Shown here in pieces: positions 37,090 through 45,247 of a stretch of 48,077 nucleotides of DNA; the first letter of the stretch is position 1, and each line of letters starts with the position of its first letter. Source of the DNA: VBCK01 sp035511515. Lineage in GTDB: Bacteria > Pseudomonadota > Gammaproteobacteria > Burkholderiales > Burkholderiaceae_F. The stretch lies in the NCBI GenBank assembly GCA_035511515.1, contig DATKFG010000066.1, positions 1 to 48,077 of the forward strand, read 5' to 3'. Both the position numbers and the translations under genes were made by a program. The notes under the pieces are model-generated. The model saw only the letters and a program-made list of their open reading frames with translations, did not search any database and was not told the DNA's origin.

Positions 37090-37518
37090 ATGGCGCGCAT
37101 GGACAGGCGTGTGACGTATTTTGTCGCCCTTTTGGCGGGGGTCGTTCTTGCGTTTCTAGCGACGCTCGCGATGGGAGTGCTCGCGGCCATCCCGACTCCG
37201 TCTGCGCTCCGCCTGGACGTAACGGCGCATCCGATTCTTGCGCTTCTTGTTTCCATGACTCTGCTCGTCCACGCACCTGTGGCAATCCTCGCATTCGTCG
37301 CTGGCTGGCTGCTTTTTCGTGCGCTCGGCCAATCGTCTTGGCTACTCGTGCTTATCTGCGCCGCTCCATGGGTGGCAATGAACGGCTTCTTGACGACTGA
37401 GTTTCCGTCGACAGACAGCCTGACGGTTTTCTCGCATTGGTTCGTGTGGCCCGGCATTTTGGCTGTCCCGGTCGGCATTTGGTTGGCCTCAATGACGGTT
37501 GCCAAGAGCGCGCGCTGA
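37090..37518 (+). CDS. Hypothetical four-helix membrane protein
   Basis: A 142-residue, very hydrophobic protein with four predicted membrane helices (about 9-33, 46-75, 82-98 and 115-135) and a basic N-terminus MARMDRR, so probably cytoplasmic N-in. No family recognised. It is divergent from the ankyrin gene with 63 bases between starts, and MDRR at 37099 is an alternative start. Codon usage is intermediate. The gap from its stop to rnpB (about 150 bases) holds nothing identifiable. Confidence 0.55.
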   Translation: MARMDRRVTYFVALLAGVVLAFLATLAMGVLAAIPTPSALRLDVTAHPILALLVSMTLLVHAPVAILAFVAGWLLFRALGQSSWLLVLICAAPWVAMNGFLTTEFPSTDSLTVFSHWFVWPGILAVPVGIWLASMTVAKSAR

Positions 37519-37666
37519 AAGAGCGCACGGGCGTGGGTCGAGCTTGGACAACCGACGAACGGTCGGTGAACAAATTTGCCGAAACGCTTGAGCCTCTGAA
37601 AACCCGCGCCAATACTCGGTTTCCAGAGAGTGTCGGGTCATGTGCGGAGTAAAAACCCAAGGAAAA

Positions 37667-37993
37667 AGCAAAGCCCGCCTGTACGCCGGATTCTGTGCGG
37701 CGCGTTTCCGCGCCGTGGCGGTCATTCCTCTAGGCCGGCGCTCGCGCGCCGGCTCAAGCCACCTACCCGCAGCCTCCCCGAGCAGGATCGTCGGCTGCCT
37801 ATTCGGTGTTGCTCCGCGTAGAGATTGCCCGTTTCACCCCCCTCCTTCGCGCTGACGCGCTTCGGAGGGGACTCGTCTCTGTTGCTCTGATCCTCACCTT
37901 GCGGTGGGCAGGCGTTACCTGCTACGTCGCTCTGTGGAGTCCGGACGTTCCTCTCGCAGGCGAACCTGCCAGCGACCGCCCAGCGGGCTTTGC
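37667..37993 (-). ncRNA. rnpB: RNase P RNA (class A)
   Basis: Catalytic RNA of ribonuclease P, which matures tRNA 5' ends. On the minus strand the conserved 5' P1 strand AAAGCCCGCTGGGCGG pairs with the 3' GGCGGGCTTTG. Universal core segments are in order: GAGAGGAACGTCCGGACTCC, CAGAGCGACGTAGCAGG, GGTGAAACGGGCAATCTCTA, GAATAGGCAGCCGACGATCC, GGTGGCTTGAG, then CCTAGAGGAATGACCGCCAC and CAGAATCCGGCGTACAGGCGG. The length of about 327 nt fits. The GC-rich P1 helix followed by a TTTTT run probably ends transcription. End positions are good to within a few bases. Confidence 0.97.
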
Positions 37994-37999
37994 AGCGCC

Positions 38000-38008
38000 A
38001 CTCTAGCA
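38000..38008 (-). promoter_or_regulatory. Extended -10 element of rnpB
   Basis: Minus-strand TGCTAGAGT (38008-38000) gives TG-N-TAGAGT, an extended -10 placed 7 bases before the predicted 5' end of RNase P RNA. No good -35 was found in the GC-rich DNA upstream, which is consistent with an extended -10 promoter. Confidence 0.4.
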
Positions 38009-38034
38009 GGGATCGGCGGCGCGGCGCGCGCCGC

Positions 38035-38439
38035 TCACCAGCAGCCGCTCGTGGCCGCGCTGCGGTTGTCGGTCTGATCCAGCGTGAAGGTGCCGCACGG
38101 ATCGTTGGCCTGCGCTCCGACCGGCGTGGCGATCAGCTGGTAGCCGGTCGCGTTCGTGTTGGTGGCGCCGCCGGCGGCGAAACTGATCGTGTAGTAGCCG
38201 TTGTCGGAGACGCCGTAGACGCCGCTGCTTCCGACCGAAACGTTGGCATAGCTGTTGGTCTGCGTGAACCAGCGCTCCATCGCCTGCGCCGATGCGGTCA
38301 GCGCCGTCTTGGCGTCGGTCCGATGCGATTTCTGGACCGAGCTCAGGTAGCTCGGGGTCGCTGCCACCGCCAGGATCGCGACAAGCGCCGTCACGATCAG
38401 CAGTTCCATCAGTGTCACGCCGCGTTGATATCGGTTCAT
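38035..38439 (-). CDS. pilE: Type IV pilin PilE-like minor pilin
   Basis: A 134-residue type IV pilin. The prepilin site is R-G-VTLMELL, with the conserved Glu5 and a hydrophobic helix (LLIVTALVAILAVAATPSYL). It is followed by an alphabeta region with QAMERWFTQTNSYA and a C-terminal disulphide pair in DPCGTFTLDQTDNRSAATSGCW (the D-region). It is the last gene of the fimT-pilVWX-pilY1 operon, as in P. aeruginosa, where PilE is a minor pilin priming assembly. It could alternatively be a major subunit, but its position argues for the minor role. rnpB lies 40 bases downstream. Confidence 0.88.
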   Translation of the reverse strand: MNRYQRGVTLMELLIVTALVAILAVAATPSYLSSVQKSHRTDAKTALTASAQAMERWFTQTNSYANVSVGSSGVYGVSDNGYYTISFAAGGATNTNATGYQLIATPVGAQANDPCGTFTLDQTDNRSAATSGCW

Positions 38440-38488
38440 CGGGTTCCCATCTGCTCCGTCGTGTCGGCGCCGCGCACGCGGCCCCGCG

Positions 38489-38863
38489 TCATTTCAAATA
38501 CAACACCCGTACCGCCGGGTGCTTCGGATCCGTGCGATCGAGCACAAAGCCCACGCTCTGATGCGCCTGCAGAGCCGACGGCGAAAGGGGCGTGCCCCCG
38601 GCGCTGAAGACGAGCACCTTGGCCGGATCGAAGCGCAGCGGGACCCCGTGGATCACGATGCTGCCGGCGGATGCGTCGATCGCGTCGATCACGCCGGTGG
38701 CCATGCCATTGCTCTCGTCGCGCATCGCGCCGGTCGACTGCATTTCAAGGGCGGGTTGTCGGCTGCGGGGGCCCGGGTCGCCGACGACCTGGACCGCCCC
38801 GGCCCCGCCGTGCAGCATCATCGGTGACAGGATCAGCGCATTGACCAGTGACCGGGTCCTCAT
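38489..38863 (-). CDS. Small exported protein in PilY2 position
   Basis: A 124-residue protein with a short hydrophobic N-terminus (LVNALILSPMMLHGGAGAVQ, probable signal peptide) and a C-terminal OB/copper-binding-like beta region: GVIDAIDASAGSIVIHGVPL then VLVFSAGGTPLSPSALQAHQ. It lies between pilY1 and pilE, the exact place of pilY2 in Pseudomonas, but residue-level homology to PilY2 cannot be proven here. Its ATG overlaps the pilY1 stop (ATGA), with GGGAG upstream; an ATG at 38878 is a less likely start. Confidence 0.7.
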   Translation of the reverse strand: MRTRSLVNALILSPMMLHGGAGAVQVVGDPGPRSRQPALEMQSTGAMRDESNGMATGVIDAIDASAGSIVIHGVPLRFDPAKVLVFSAGGTPLSPSALQAHQSVGFVLDRTDPKHPAVRVLYLK

Positions 38864-41800
38864 TGCAGTTGCTCCCATGAAACGCGGTGATTGACCAGAT
38901 TGCCCGCGGTTTCGGTCGGCGCCGCGATCTGCCCCGACGAGGTGTTGATGTACTTCTTCTCGGTGGGCGCCTGCCCCGCGACCGCCGGCATCCGCATGAA
39001 GCCCGGGTCGGCCGGGATCGATCCGATCTTCTCGCCGCTGGTGTTGGCCGCCTTGCCGCCGAAGGTCAGCATGTCGGCGCTGGTCAGGTTCGAGTCGTTG
39101 TTCGAATCGAATGTGACCCGGTCCAACCGGTTTCCGGTCGTGACGTCCAGGTCCATCACCCAGCCGCTGCCGCCATAGCTGCATGTGGCCGTGTTCGGTT
39201 CCAGCGAAACGAAGATCACACGCCCGGATCGCACCGCGGGGTCGGCGACGACCCGCTCGCCCACGTCGGGCATGGGCATGTACCAGCCGTTCATGCTGCC
39301 GTAGGCCGTCGTCGATACCGCGTTGTCGCCGCTCTGGGCCGCATCGAGGGTCGGCGCGCCCACGGCGTGCGTGGTGATCCGGTAGGTGTTGCCGTCGGGA
39401 CCGACGGCGGTGCCGAGCACCGTTTGCCTGACCAGCGTCGCAGTTCCGGACACCGGCGCTGCGTTGTCCCGTATGCCGTAGAACGTTTGCGCGCTGGTCG
39501 TCGTCGGATCGGTGACGTCGATGTAGCGCCCGGTGCCGAACAGCACCAGATAGCCGCCGCCGGGAAACATCGTCACCTCGGGGCGGCTCGTGATCGGCTG
39601 ATGGGTCGGATCGGTGAACAGCGGCAGCGGGCTGGATGTGCCATAGGCGACCTTCCACGCCGACGGGCTCGACGATGAAAGGTCGAACTTCCACAGATTG
39701 CCCAGCAGGTCGCCCGCGTAGACCACGTCGGCGATGCCGTCGCCGTTCGTGTCGATCGCAATCGGCCCGGACAGGCCGTTCGGGCTGGTGACGGTTCCCG
39801 AATGGGTTGCGATCTTGGCCGTGACGGCGCCGGTTTGCGCATCCAGCACGAACAGGACCGCGTCGCCGGTCGTGCTCGCGTGCGCATCGGCCTGCGTGTT
39901 GTCGTAGCCGTTGCTGATGACCACGGACCAGCGTCCGTTGTTGGTCTTGACGATCAGCGGTGCGCTGAACAGGTAGCCGAGGTCGGCGTCGCTGGCGTCG
40001 CTGAATTCCCAGTTCACGATGGCCGCAGCATTGCCCTCGGAGAAGCTGCTCGGGTCGGTCACATCGAGGGCGTACACGGCCTGCCCTCCGGCGCGCAGGC
40101 CGGACGCCAGCAGCGTATGCCACCGGCCCGCGTAGAACGCGTCGCCGACGGTGGGCGAACCGTCCACGTAGAAGCGGTGCGCGTAGGTGGTGCCGGTCAG
40201 CTGGCTCAGGTTCGAGTACACCGATGCCGGGACGTAGGCGAACACCTCGTGCCCGTCCAATGCCGCGAACGCATGCAACATGCCGTCGTTGCCGCCGACG
40301 TAAAGCATCGGCGAGCGGTTGGCGTAGGTCGAGATGAACGAGCTGTACGGGACCGACTCCATCGTATCGGGATAGCCGTAAGCGGGCGCGGCCACGTAGT
40401 ACGGCGCCGAGTCGACCAGGTCGCCCAGCACCGAGGTCGGCCGGCTGCGAAACGTCGGGGTGCAGCTCGGGCAGCCCGCCTGCTCGTTGGTGCGCTGCCC
40501 GCGCAGGTACTGCAGCCGCAGAGCGCCATAGCCGTCGACCGTGCCGGTCGCATTCGTGTTGAGCGCGGTGACCTGCGAGGGATCCAGCTCGGCGGCGGTC
40601 GGGCCGGATGGATTGACCGGCCAGCGGAACGCGATCCCGTGTGTGCCGGCCGTGGCCGACGGCTTGAAGGTCAGGATCTGGCGCCCGGTCGACCAGTCCT
40701 GGCCGTTCAGAACCTGCCCGGAGTCCCAGATCTGTGAGCCCAGCTGCCCGGTCGAGGCGATCGGGAACGCGAGCAGTTGACCGCTCCAGCCTCCGCTGCT
40801 GAAGCGCGCCTGGTACAGGTTCACGCCGCTGGACCACGAGCCGGTATTCAATGCGACCGACGAATCCGATGCGATCTTGTTCACGATGTCGGTGCTGATC
40901 GTCGCAAACGCCGCCGCCAGGCTGTTGCTGTCGGTGGCCAGGTAGGCCGACGCGGTGCCTCCCAGCAGCGCGAACTGATTGAGCACCGCCACCGACCCGG
41001 CGTTCTGAACGGTGTCGCCCAGACCGACCACGTAGGTCTGGATGTCGTACGGATTGCCGTTGAAGGTCGTGCTGCGCAAAGCGGTGATCTGACCGAACAC
41101 GTCCTGCGCCGCCTGCGAAAAGGCCCACGTCCGGGTGGCCGCGTTGTACGTGTTCACCATCTGTGCGGTCGGGTACATGCTGCCGTTGAGCTGCGCGGTC
41201 GGATTGCCGTCGGTGGCGAGCAGCAGGAAGTTCTTCTGGCACGACAGCGTGATCGGGCTGGTGTTGCCGCTGGTCCCGGAAAAATACTGGCCGGCCGTCT
41301 TGACGCTGCCGACCAGCGGCGTGAACACGGATGCGTTCTTGATCTCGCCGCTGTTGCCGGTGGCCGTCTCGGGCGCCAGCAGCGACATCAGCCGGTTGTA
41401 GTGCGTGTTCGAGTCCGTCTGCACGGCTTCCCAGATGCGGGCGGCGCCGCTCGGGTTGTTCAGGTATCCCCAGGCGCGCGGAATCCAGAACTGGCGCGGA
41501 TACGGCGGGGTGGACGGCAGGAAGCCCGCATCGGTCGGGGTGAAACCCCAGGTGCCGCAGATGCCGCACCCGCTGGTGCTGAAGTCGCTGCTGGTCCAGC
41601 TGGTGGCGTTGGACGTCGCGTTGCGGGTCGAGTACACGTTGTAGCTGGTCGTCCCGTTGACCCCGATGCCCCACAGGCTGGTGAAGTTCCCGCTGTAATA
41701 GAGCACGTCGTTGATGCTGGGATCGTCGCCGGCGGCCGCGTAGGTGACGTACGAGTAGCCGTTGCCCGGCTGCGGATTGGCGATGCAGCGTGCGCCGGCG

Positions 41801-42243
41801 TTGGACGCCGAAATGCCGTTGATGCAGTCGTTGGTGAACACCATCGCGGTGGGGCTGGGCGGCGTTGACGAATCGCCGAAGTAGTAGGCGAAGGTGTTGT
41901 ACAGCGTGCCGGCCGGGGCGCTTGAGCCGTCGCCGTCGTGCTGGAAGCTGGCCAGCCCCCAATTGAACGAGGCCCGGTAACTGCTGATCGTGCTCGTGAT
42001 CACGCTGCGCGCGATGTTGCCGCGCGTGGTCGGATCGCTGCCCGCGATCACTTTGCCGGCCATCGTCCCGTCCATCGATTCGGAGTTGTCGTACAGCACC
42101 AGGACGTTGGGCGCCACGTTTCCGGAAAGAAAGAGCGGGTACTGCGCCAGGTTCAGATAGCCCGGCAGTCCAGCGCCGTGCGCCAGCACCGGCGCCAGCA
42201 CGGCGGCGTACACCGCGGGCGCGACGAATCGTTGCTTCATCAT
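38860..42243 (-). CDS. pilY1: Type IV pilus tip adhesin/assembly protein PilY1
   Basis: A 1127-residue exported protein with a signal peptide (residues 1-24). It has a von Willebrand A-like N-domain with the MIDAS triad D52-N-S54-E-S56 (YDNSESM), and a C-terminal PilY1 beta-propeller from about residue 610. The propeller carries a calcium-binding loop at D831 (IDTNGDGIADVVYAGDLLGN), the known Ca2+ site controlling pilus extension and retraction. Family segments LYVGGNDGMLHAF and VLFGTGRYI are visible. The N-domain contains a Cys-rich stretch (STSGCGICGTWG). It starts just downstream of pilX (4-base gap) with two tandem ATGs. Confidence 0.95.
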   Translation of the reverse strand: MMKQRFVAPAVYAAVLAPVLAHGAGLPGYLNLAQYPLFLSGNVAPNVLVLYDNSESMDGTMAGKVIAGSDPTTRGNIARSVITSTISSYRASFNWGLASFQHDGDGSSAPAGTLYNTFAYYFGDSSTPPSPTAMVFTNDCINGISASNAGARCIANPQPGNGYSYVTYAAAGDDPSINDVLYYSGNFTSLWGIGVNGTTSYNVYSTRNATSNATSWTSSDFSTSGCGICGTWGFTPTDAGFLPSTPPYPRQFWIPRAWGYLNNPSGAARIWEAVQTDSNTHYNRLMSLLAPETATGNSGEIKNASVFTPLVGSVKTAGQYFSGTSGNTSPITLSCQKNFLLLATDGNPTAQLNGSMYPTAQMVNTYNAATRTWAFSQAAQDVFGQITALRSTTFNGNPYDIQTYVVGLGDTVQNAGSVAVLNQFALLGGTASAYLATDSNSLAAAFATISTDIVNKIASDSSVALNTGSWSSGVNLYQARFSSGGWSGQLLAFPIASTGQLGSQIWDSGQVLNGQDWSTGRQILTFKPSATAGTHGIAFRWPVNPSGPTAAELDPSQVTALNTNATGTVDGYGALRLQYLRGQRTNEQAGCPSCTPTFRSRPTSVLGDLVDSAPYYVAAPAYGYPDTMESVPYSSFISTYANRSPMLYVGGNDGMLHAFAALDGHEVFAYVPASVYSNLSQLTGTTYAHRFYVDGSPTVGDAFYAGRWHTLLASGLRAGGQAVYALDVTDPSSFSEGNAAAIVNWEFSDASDADLGYLFSAPLIVKTNNGRWSVVISNGYDNTQADAHASTTGDAVLFVLDAQTGAVTAKIATHSGTVTSPNGLSGPIAIDTNGDGIADVVYAGDLLGNLWKFDLSSSSPSAWKVAYGTSSPLPLFTDPTHQPITSRPEVTMFPGGGYLVLFGTGRYIDVTDPTTTSAQTFYGIRDNAAPVSGTATLVRQTVLGTAVGPDGNTYRITTHAVGAPTLDAAQSGDNAVSTTAYGSMNGWYMPMPDVGERVVADPAVRSGRVIFVSLEPNTATCSYGGSGWVMDLDVTTGNRLDRVTFDSNNDSNLTSADMLTFGGKAANTSGEKIGSIPADPGFMRMPAVAGQAPTEKKYINTSSGQIAAPTETAGNLVNHRVSWEQLQ

Positions 42244-42246
42244 CGG

Positions 42247-42828
42247 TCAGTGCTTCAGGTAAATGGACTGGGCCACAACGTGGGTGTCGGGACGCCCCCC
42301 GGTCGCGTACACGGTGGTGCGGTAGTAGGTGCCGGCGCCGGTGTTCGGCGCCAGGCCAAGTCCCATCGCATCGCCCGGGCCGGCCTGCTGGGTGCTCAGT
42401 TTTTCGATCACGTATCGCGGCGCGGCGGCCAGATCCGGCGACAGCGCGGCCGCTCCGGTATGGGCGCCGTAGGCCCGGGTTGCACCGCCGCTCCAGTTGA
42501 TCAGCCGCCACAGCGGGGTCGAAGTCGGCGCCGGCCAGGTCGACGCCGGGGTGCACAGACCCAGGTTGCACGTCGAAGTGAAAGCCGCGTTGGCGCTGAT
42601 GTTCTGCGCGATGTCGCTCTCGGCGTCGCGCAATCCGGCTTCGGCGGCCTGGAACGCGAGGTTCGTGTCGCGCGTGTTGCCCGCGATCTTTTCCTGCATC
42701 ACGGTGCCGCCGATCGCCGCCAGACCGAGCATCGTGATGCCGACCAGCATCACCAGCGTGATGATCAGCGACAGCCCGCGCTGGGTCCGTGGCGCCCGTG
42801 GCAAAGCCGCTCCAGTGCGGCGCTTCAT
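42247..42828 (-). CDS. pilX: Minor pilin assembly protein PilX
   Basis: A 193-residue PilX-type minor pilin: basic N-terminus, R-G-LSLIITLVMLVGITMLGL membrane helix without a Glu at position 5 (usual for PilX), then the conserved MQEKIAGNTRDTNLAFQAAE segment and AGLRDAE. It contains one Cys pair candidate (TCNLGLC). In the pilin operon it precedes pilY1 and follows pilW by 2 bases. PilX and PilY1 are thought to sit together at the pilus tip complex. Confidence 0.92.
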   Translation of the reverse strand: MKRRTGAALPRAPRTQRGLSLIITLVMLVGITMLGLAAIGGTVMQEKIAGNTRDTNLAFQAAEAGLRDAESDIAQNISANAAFTSTCNLGLCTPASTWPAPTSTPLWRLINWSGGATRAYGAHTGAAALSPDLAAAPRYVIEKLSTQQAGPGDAMGLGLAPNTGAGTYYRTTVYATGGRPDTHVVAQSIYLKH

Positions 42829-42830
42829 GG

Positions 42831-43850
42831 TCACGGATTCCTGTTGCGAACCGAAATGGTGGAGTTCAATACGATCCGGATGCGATGATCCGCGGGCACC
42901 GTGGTCACGCCGTTGAACGTGTACGGCTGAGGCGACGCCGCCATGTTGTTCGCGACCGTCTGCATCAGCAGCTGGACCCGGACCGCGACCACGTTGGCCC
43001 ACACGCCGACCGCGTCGGCGCTCACGTAGCGGTTGGGCACGCCGTCGGCGTCGGTGTCCTCGCCGTACAGCAACGCGATGTTCTGCACGCCCTCGACGAT
43101 CTCCTGCGGATTGGGCGTGCCGGCGTAGTTCGGCACGCTGTACAGCCACAGCGAATTGGTCCCGGGCTGCAGCACACTGGGGGCGACGTAGTAGGTGTGC
43201 GTGACGAGCCGGTACACGGATGCATCGGTGCCGAAGCTCACGCCCAGGTCCGCGCCGGCGTTGCCCGGGGCCGGACCGCCCGCGGCATGCGCAACCGACC
43301 CCAGGCCCGGATCGGCCGTGATCTCGAATGCCACCGCACTGGAACAGTTGGCGGCCATCACGATGTCGCCCAACGCCAGCCCGCTGGCCGCATCGACCTT
43401 GAGCGCCGCGCTCGACCCGGCCATCGCCGCGGTCAGGGCGATCGGACCGCCGCTGACGGTGCGAACCGTCATCACCTCGGTTCCCGCCAGCGGCGGCGGC
43501 GTCAGGCCGCTGATGCTGGAGTCCAGCGCCGGCGACCACGTCGCGCCGCTCGCGTGAAAGCCCAGCAGGCCGCCCGCATACACATACTGGAATCCGGCCG
43601 CGTTGAGCTTGCTCGACGGCGGGCTGCCGCCCCCGACGCAGCCGTTGAAGCCCGCCATGCGCAGATCGTGCGACAGCGTGTCCAGGGCGAAGCGTGCGTT
43701 GTCCTGCAGGCGCGCGACCGATGCGTTGGCGCGGAACACCGACTTGCTGTTGACGGCGATCAGGCCCGCCGCGCCCGACAGCAGCAGCGCAAGGGTCATC
43801 GCGATCATCAATTCGACCAGCGTCGCCCCGCCCTGAACGGACTTCGTCAT
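42831..43850 (-). CDS. pilW: Minor pilin PilW
   Basis: A 339-residue PilW-type prepilin. The cleavage site is G-G-ATLVELM with Glu5, and the helix LVELMIAMTLALLLSGAAGL follows. Then comes the diagnostic NARFALDTLSHDLRMAGFNG segment and the C-terminal VQNIALLYGEDTDADGVPNR. Four scattered Cys may form disulphides. The start overlaps the pilV stop (ATGA). Confidence 0.93.
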   Translation of the reverse strand: MTKSVQGGATLVELMIAMTLALLLSGAAGLIAVNSKSVFRANASVARLQDNARFALDTLSHDLRMAGFNGCVGGGSPPSSKLNAAGFQYVYAGGLLGFHASGATWSPALDSSISGLTPPPLAGTEVMTVRTVSGGPIALTAAMAGSSAALKVDAASGLALGDIVMAANCSSAVAFEITADPGLGSVAHAAGGPAPGNAGADLGVSFGTDASVYRLVTHTYYVAPSVLQPGTNSLWLYSVPNYAGTPNPQEIVEGVQNIALLYGEDTDADGVPNRYVSADAVGVWANVVAVRVQLLMQTVANNMAASPQPYTFNGVTTVPADHRIRIVLNSTISVRNRNP

Positions 43851-44398
43851 GACGGCCGCACCGGCGTCGAGAACACGAACGTCTGCGGCGTCGTCTGCCC
43901 CTGTCCCGCCTTTTCCGACCAGAACACCTTGACCACCAGCACGCTTCCGACGCCGTCGCAGGCCGGTGCCGTGGGGGTTCCGTCGTCCGGCGTGCTGTCG
44001 ACGCAGACGACGCCGGCTCCCTGCGGCAGCGAGCTGGCGACCTCGGCGTTCCACTCCAGGTAGTCCGACACCGCAAGCTGTGCCGGGGTGCAGTTCACGC
44101 TGATGCAGCCCGGATCGGTCAGCCCGGAGCCCGGAGTCAGGCTGGCGTAGGCGCCGGCACCGGAAGCGATCAGGTTGACCCGGATCCGGTCAGCCATCGC
44201 GTAGCTCAGTTCCGTCGCCTTGGACCTGAGCAGGCTGCTGTTGCCCTTGGCCACGGCCACCGCATGCAGCAGCGCAAGCCCGAGCAGACCGATGCTGATG
44301 ATCACGATCGACACCAGTACCTCGACCAGGAAAAACCCGTGCGGCCCGCGCCGGCAGCGGGTGCCGCCGCTACGGGCAGCTGACGGATTCCTGCACAT
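43847..44398 (-). CDS. pilV: Minor pilin PilV
   Basis: A 183-residue prepilin with an unusually long basic leader (CRNPSAARSGGTRCRRGPHG) before the cleavage site G-FFLVEVLVSIVIISIGLLG, in which Glu5 is kept and GLLGLA matches PilV. Conserved features downstream are RSKATELSYAMADRIRVNL and Cys residues at CISVNC and CVDS. The start at 44398 overlaps the fimT end by 29 bases because no later start precedes the leader. Confidence 0.92.
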   Translation of the reverse strand: MCRNPSAARSGGTRCRRGPHGFFLVEVLVSIVIISIGLLGLALLHAVAVAKGNSSLLRSKATELSYAMADRIRVNLIASGAGAYASLTPGSGLTDPGCISVNCTPAQLAVSDYLEWNAEVASSLPQGAGVVCVDSTPDDGTPTAPACDGVGSVLVVKVFWSEKAGQGQTTPQTFVFSTPVRPS

Positions 44399-44948
44399 CG
44401 ATGACGCCCCCGGCGAGAACGGTGATCTGGTAGCCCGTTGGTCCCGCCGCGCTGGCGGTGCAGGCCCTGAACTGCCACGGACCGCCGTTCAGGTAGCCCT
44501 GCTGATTGAAATAGACCTGCGTCACGCTGCCGTCGCCCAGCGAAACGCTGGTCGGATACGCCGCGTGGCTGCGAAGGATCGGCTCGCCCGCGTCGTACGT
44601 CGAGTTCGAATTGGTGTCGACCCAGATCGTCCAGCCCTGGCCGAACCCGTTGCCCGCGACCGGCGCCGTGGCGGTCACCGCCACCGGCAGCCCACGACGC
44701 CTGGCTTCGCTGCGGGCAAAGCTCACCGCGTTGACGAAGTCGGACTCGATGCTGAGCGCGCTGCTGCGGCCCAGGAAGGAGCTCAGCGACGGCACCGCCA
44801 TCGATGCGAGAACCGACAGCACCACGATCACGATCATCAACTCGACCAGCGTGAAGCCGCGCACAGGCCGCCGCCCCGCGTGCGGGCGGCGCCTGGCTCG
44901 GGATTGCTTTCGGGCCACCGGCGCACCGGCACTGCTGCTGCTTTCCAC
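44370..44948 (-). CDS. fimT: FimT/GspH-type minor pseudopilin
   Basis: A 192-residue prepilin, first gene of the minor-pilin operon. A basic leader of about 30 residues ends at R-G-FTLVELMIVIVVLSVLAS. The GspH/FimT domain then shows SFLGRSSALSIESDFVNAVS and FARSEARRRGLPV, WTIWVDTNSN and a terminal Cys (ESVSCP) that can pair with C in RACTAS. FimT proteins of this kind have been linked to DNA uptake and pilus priming. No upstream gene on this strand for 300 bases, so the promoter lies in 44949-45247. Confidence 0.9.
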   Translation of the reverse strand: MESSSSAGAPVARKQSRARRRPHAGRRPVRGFTLVELMIVIVVLSVLASMAVPSLSSFLGRSSALSIESDFVNAVSFARSEARRRGLPVAVTATAPVAGNGFGQGWTIWVDTNSNSTYDAGEPILRSHAAYPTSVSLGDGSVTQVYFNQQGYLNGGPWQFRACTASAAGPTGYQITVLAGGVIDVQESVSCP

Positions 44949-45080
44949 CTGAATCCCTGCTGTGCGGCAGACCTTCTAGTGCCCATCGGTTTTCTCGCGC
45001 ACGCGCTCCTCGCGTGTTCGCGTCAGCCAATGCCATTAAATCGGACATCGGCAGGCACATTGAGGAAATAAGGCGGAACA

Positions 45081-45127
45081 AAACCTGGGTTGCTCAGCCG
45101 CGAGTCGGCGAACACTGACCCAGGTTT
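45081..45127. repeat. Inverted repeat upstream of the pilin operon
   Basis: AAACCTGGGT (45081-45090) and ACCCAGGTTT (45118-45127) are perfect 10-base inverted arms with a 27-base centre. They lie about 135-180 bases upstream of fimT and 120 bases downstream of cheB. This could be a looped operator or an RNA hairpin between the two operons. No known consensus matched. Confidence 0.5.
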
Positions 45128-45171
45128 GCGCATCAGCTCTTTGACCGTGCCTGCGCAATCAGGGGACGAGT

Positions 45172-45188
45172 CGCCCGTTTCGCGGGCG
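45172..45188 (-). terminator. Possible hairpin terminator after cheB
   Basis: Minus-strand CGCCCG-CGAAA-CGGGCG forms a 6-bp GC stem about 60 bases after the cheB stop. There is no U-run after it, so it may only be a stabilising or Rho-dependent element. Beside it, TAAGCCGAG occurs twice (45191-45199 and 45205-45213) with a 14-base period. Confidence 0.3.
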
Positions 45189-45247
45189 CATAAGCCGAGG
45201 CGCTTAAGCCGAGCTAAATGCGCATGCGGCGCCGGCGCGCGGCGTTC

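Noticed and set aside
36996..37505. A 169-codon minus-strand frame opposite the four-helix membrane protein
   Set aside because: The plus-strand frame gives a coherent membrane topology; the minus frame gives no recognisable protein, so it was treated as a shadow, though neither is proven.
37489..37725. A minus-strand frame overlapping the 3' end of rnpB
   Set aside because: Much of it is the RNase P RNA sequence and the rest is antisense to the membrane protein gene; no coding signal of its own.
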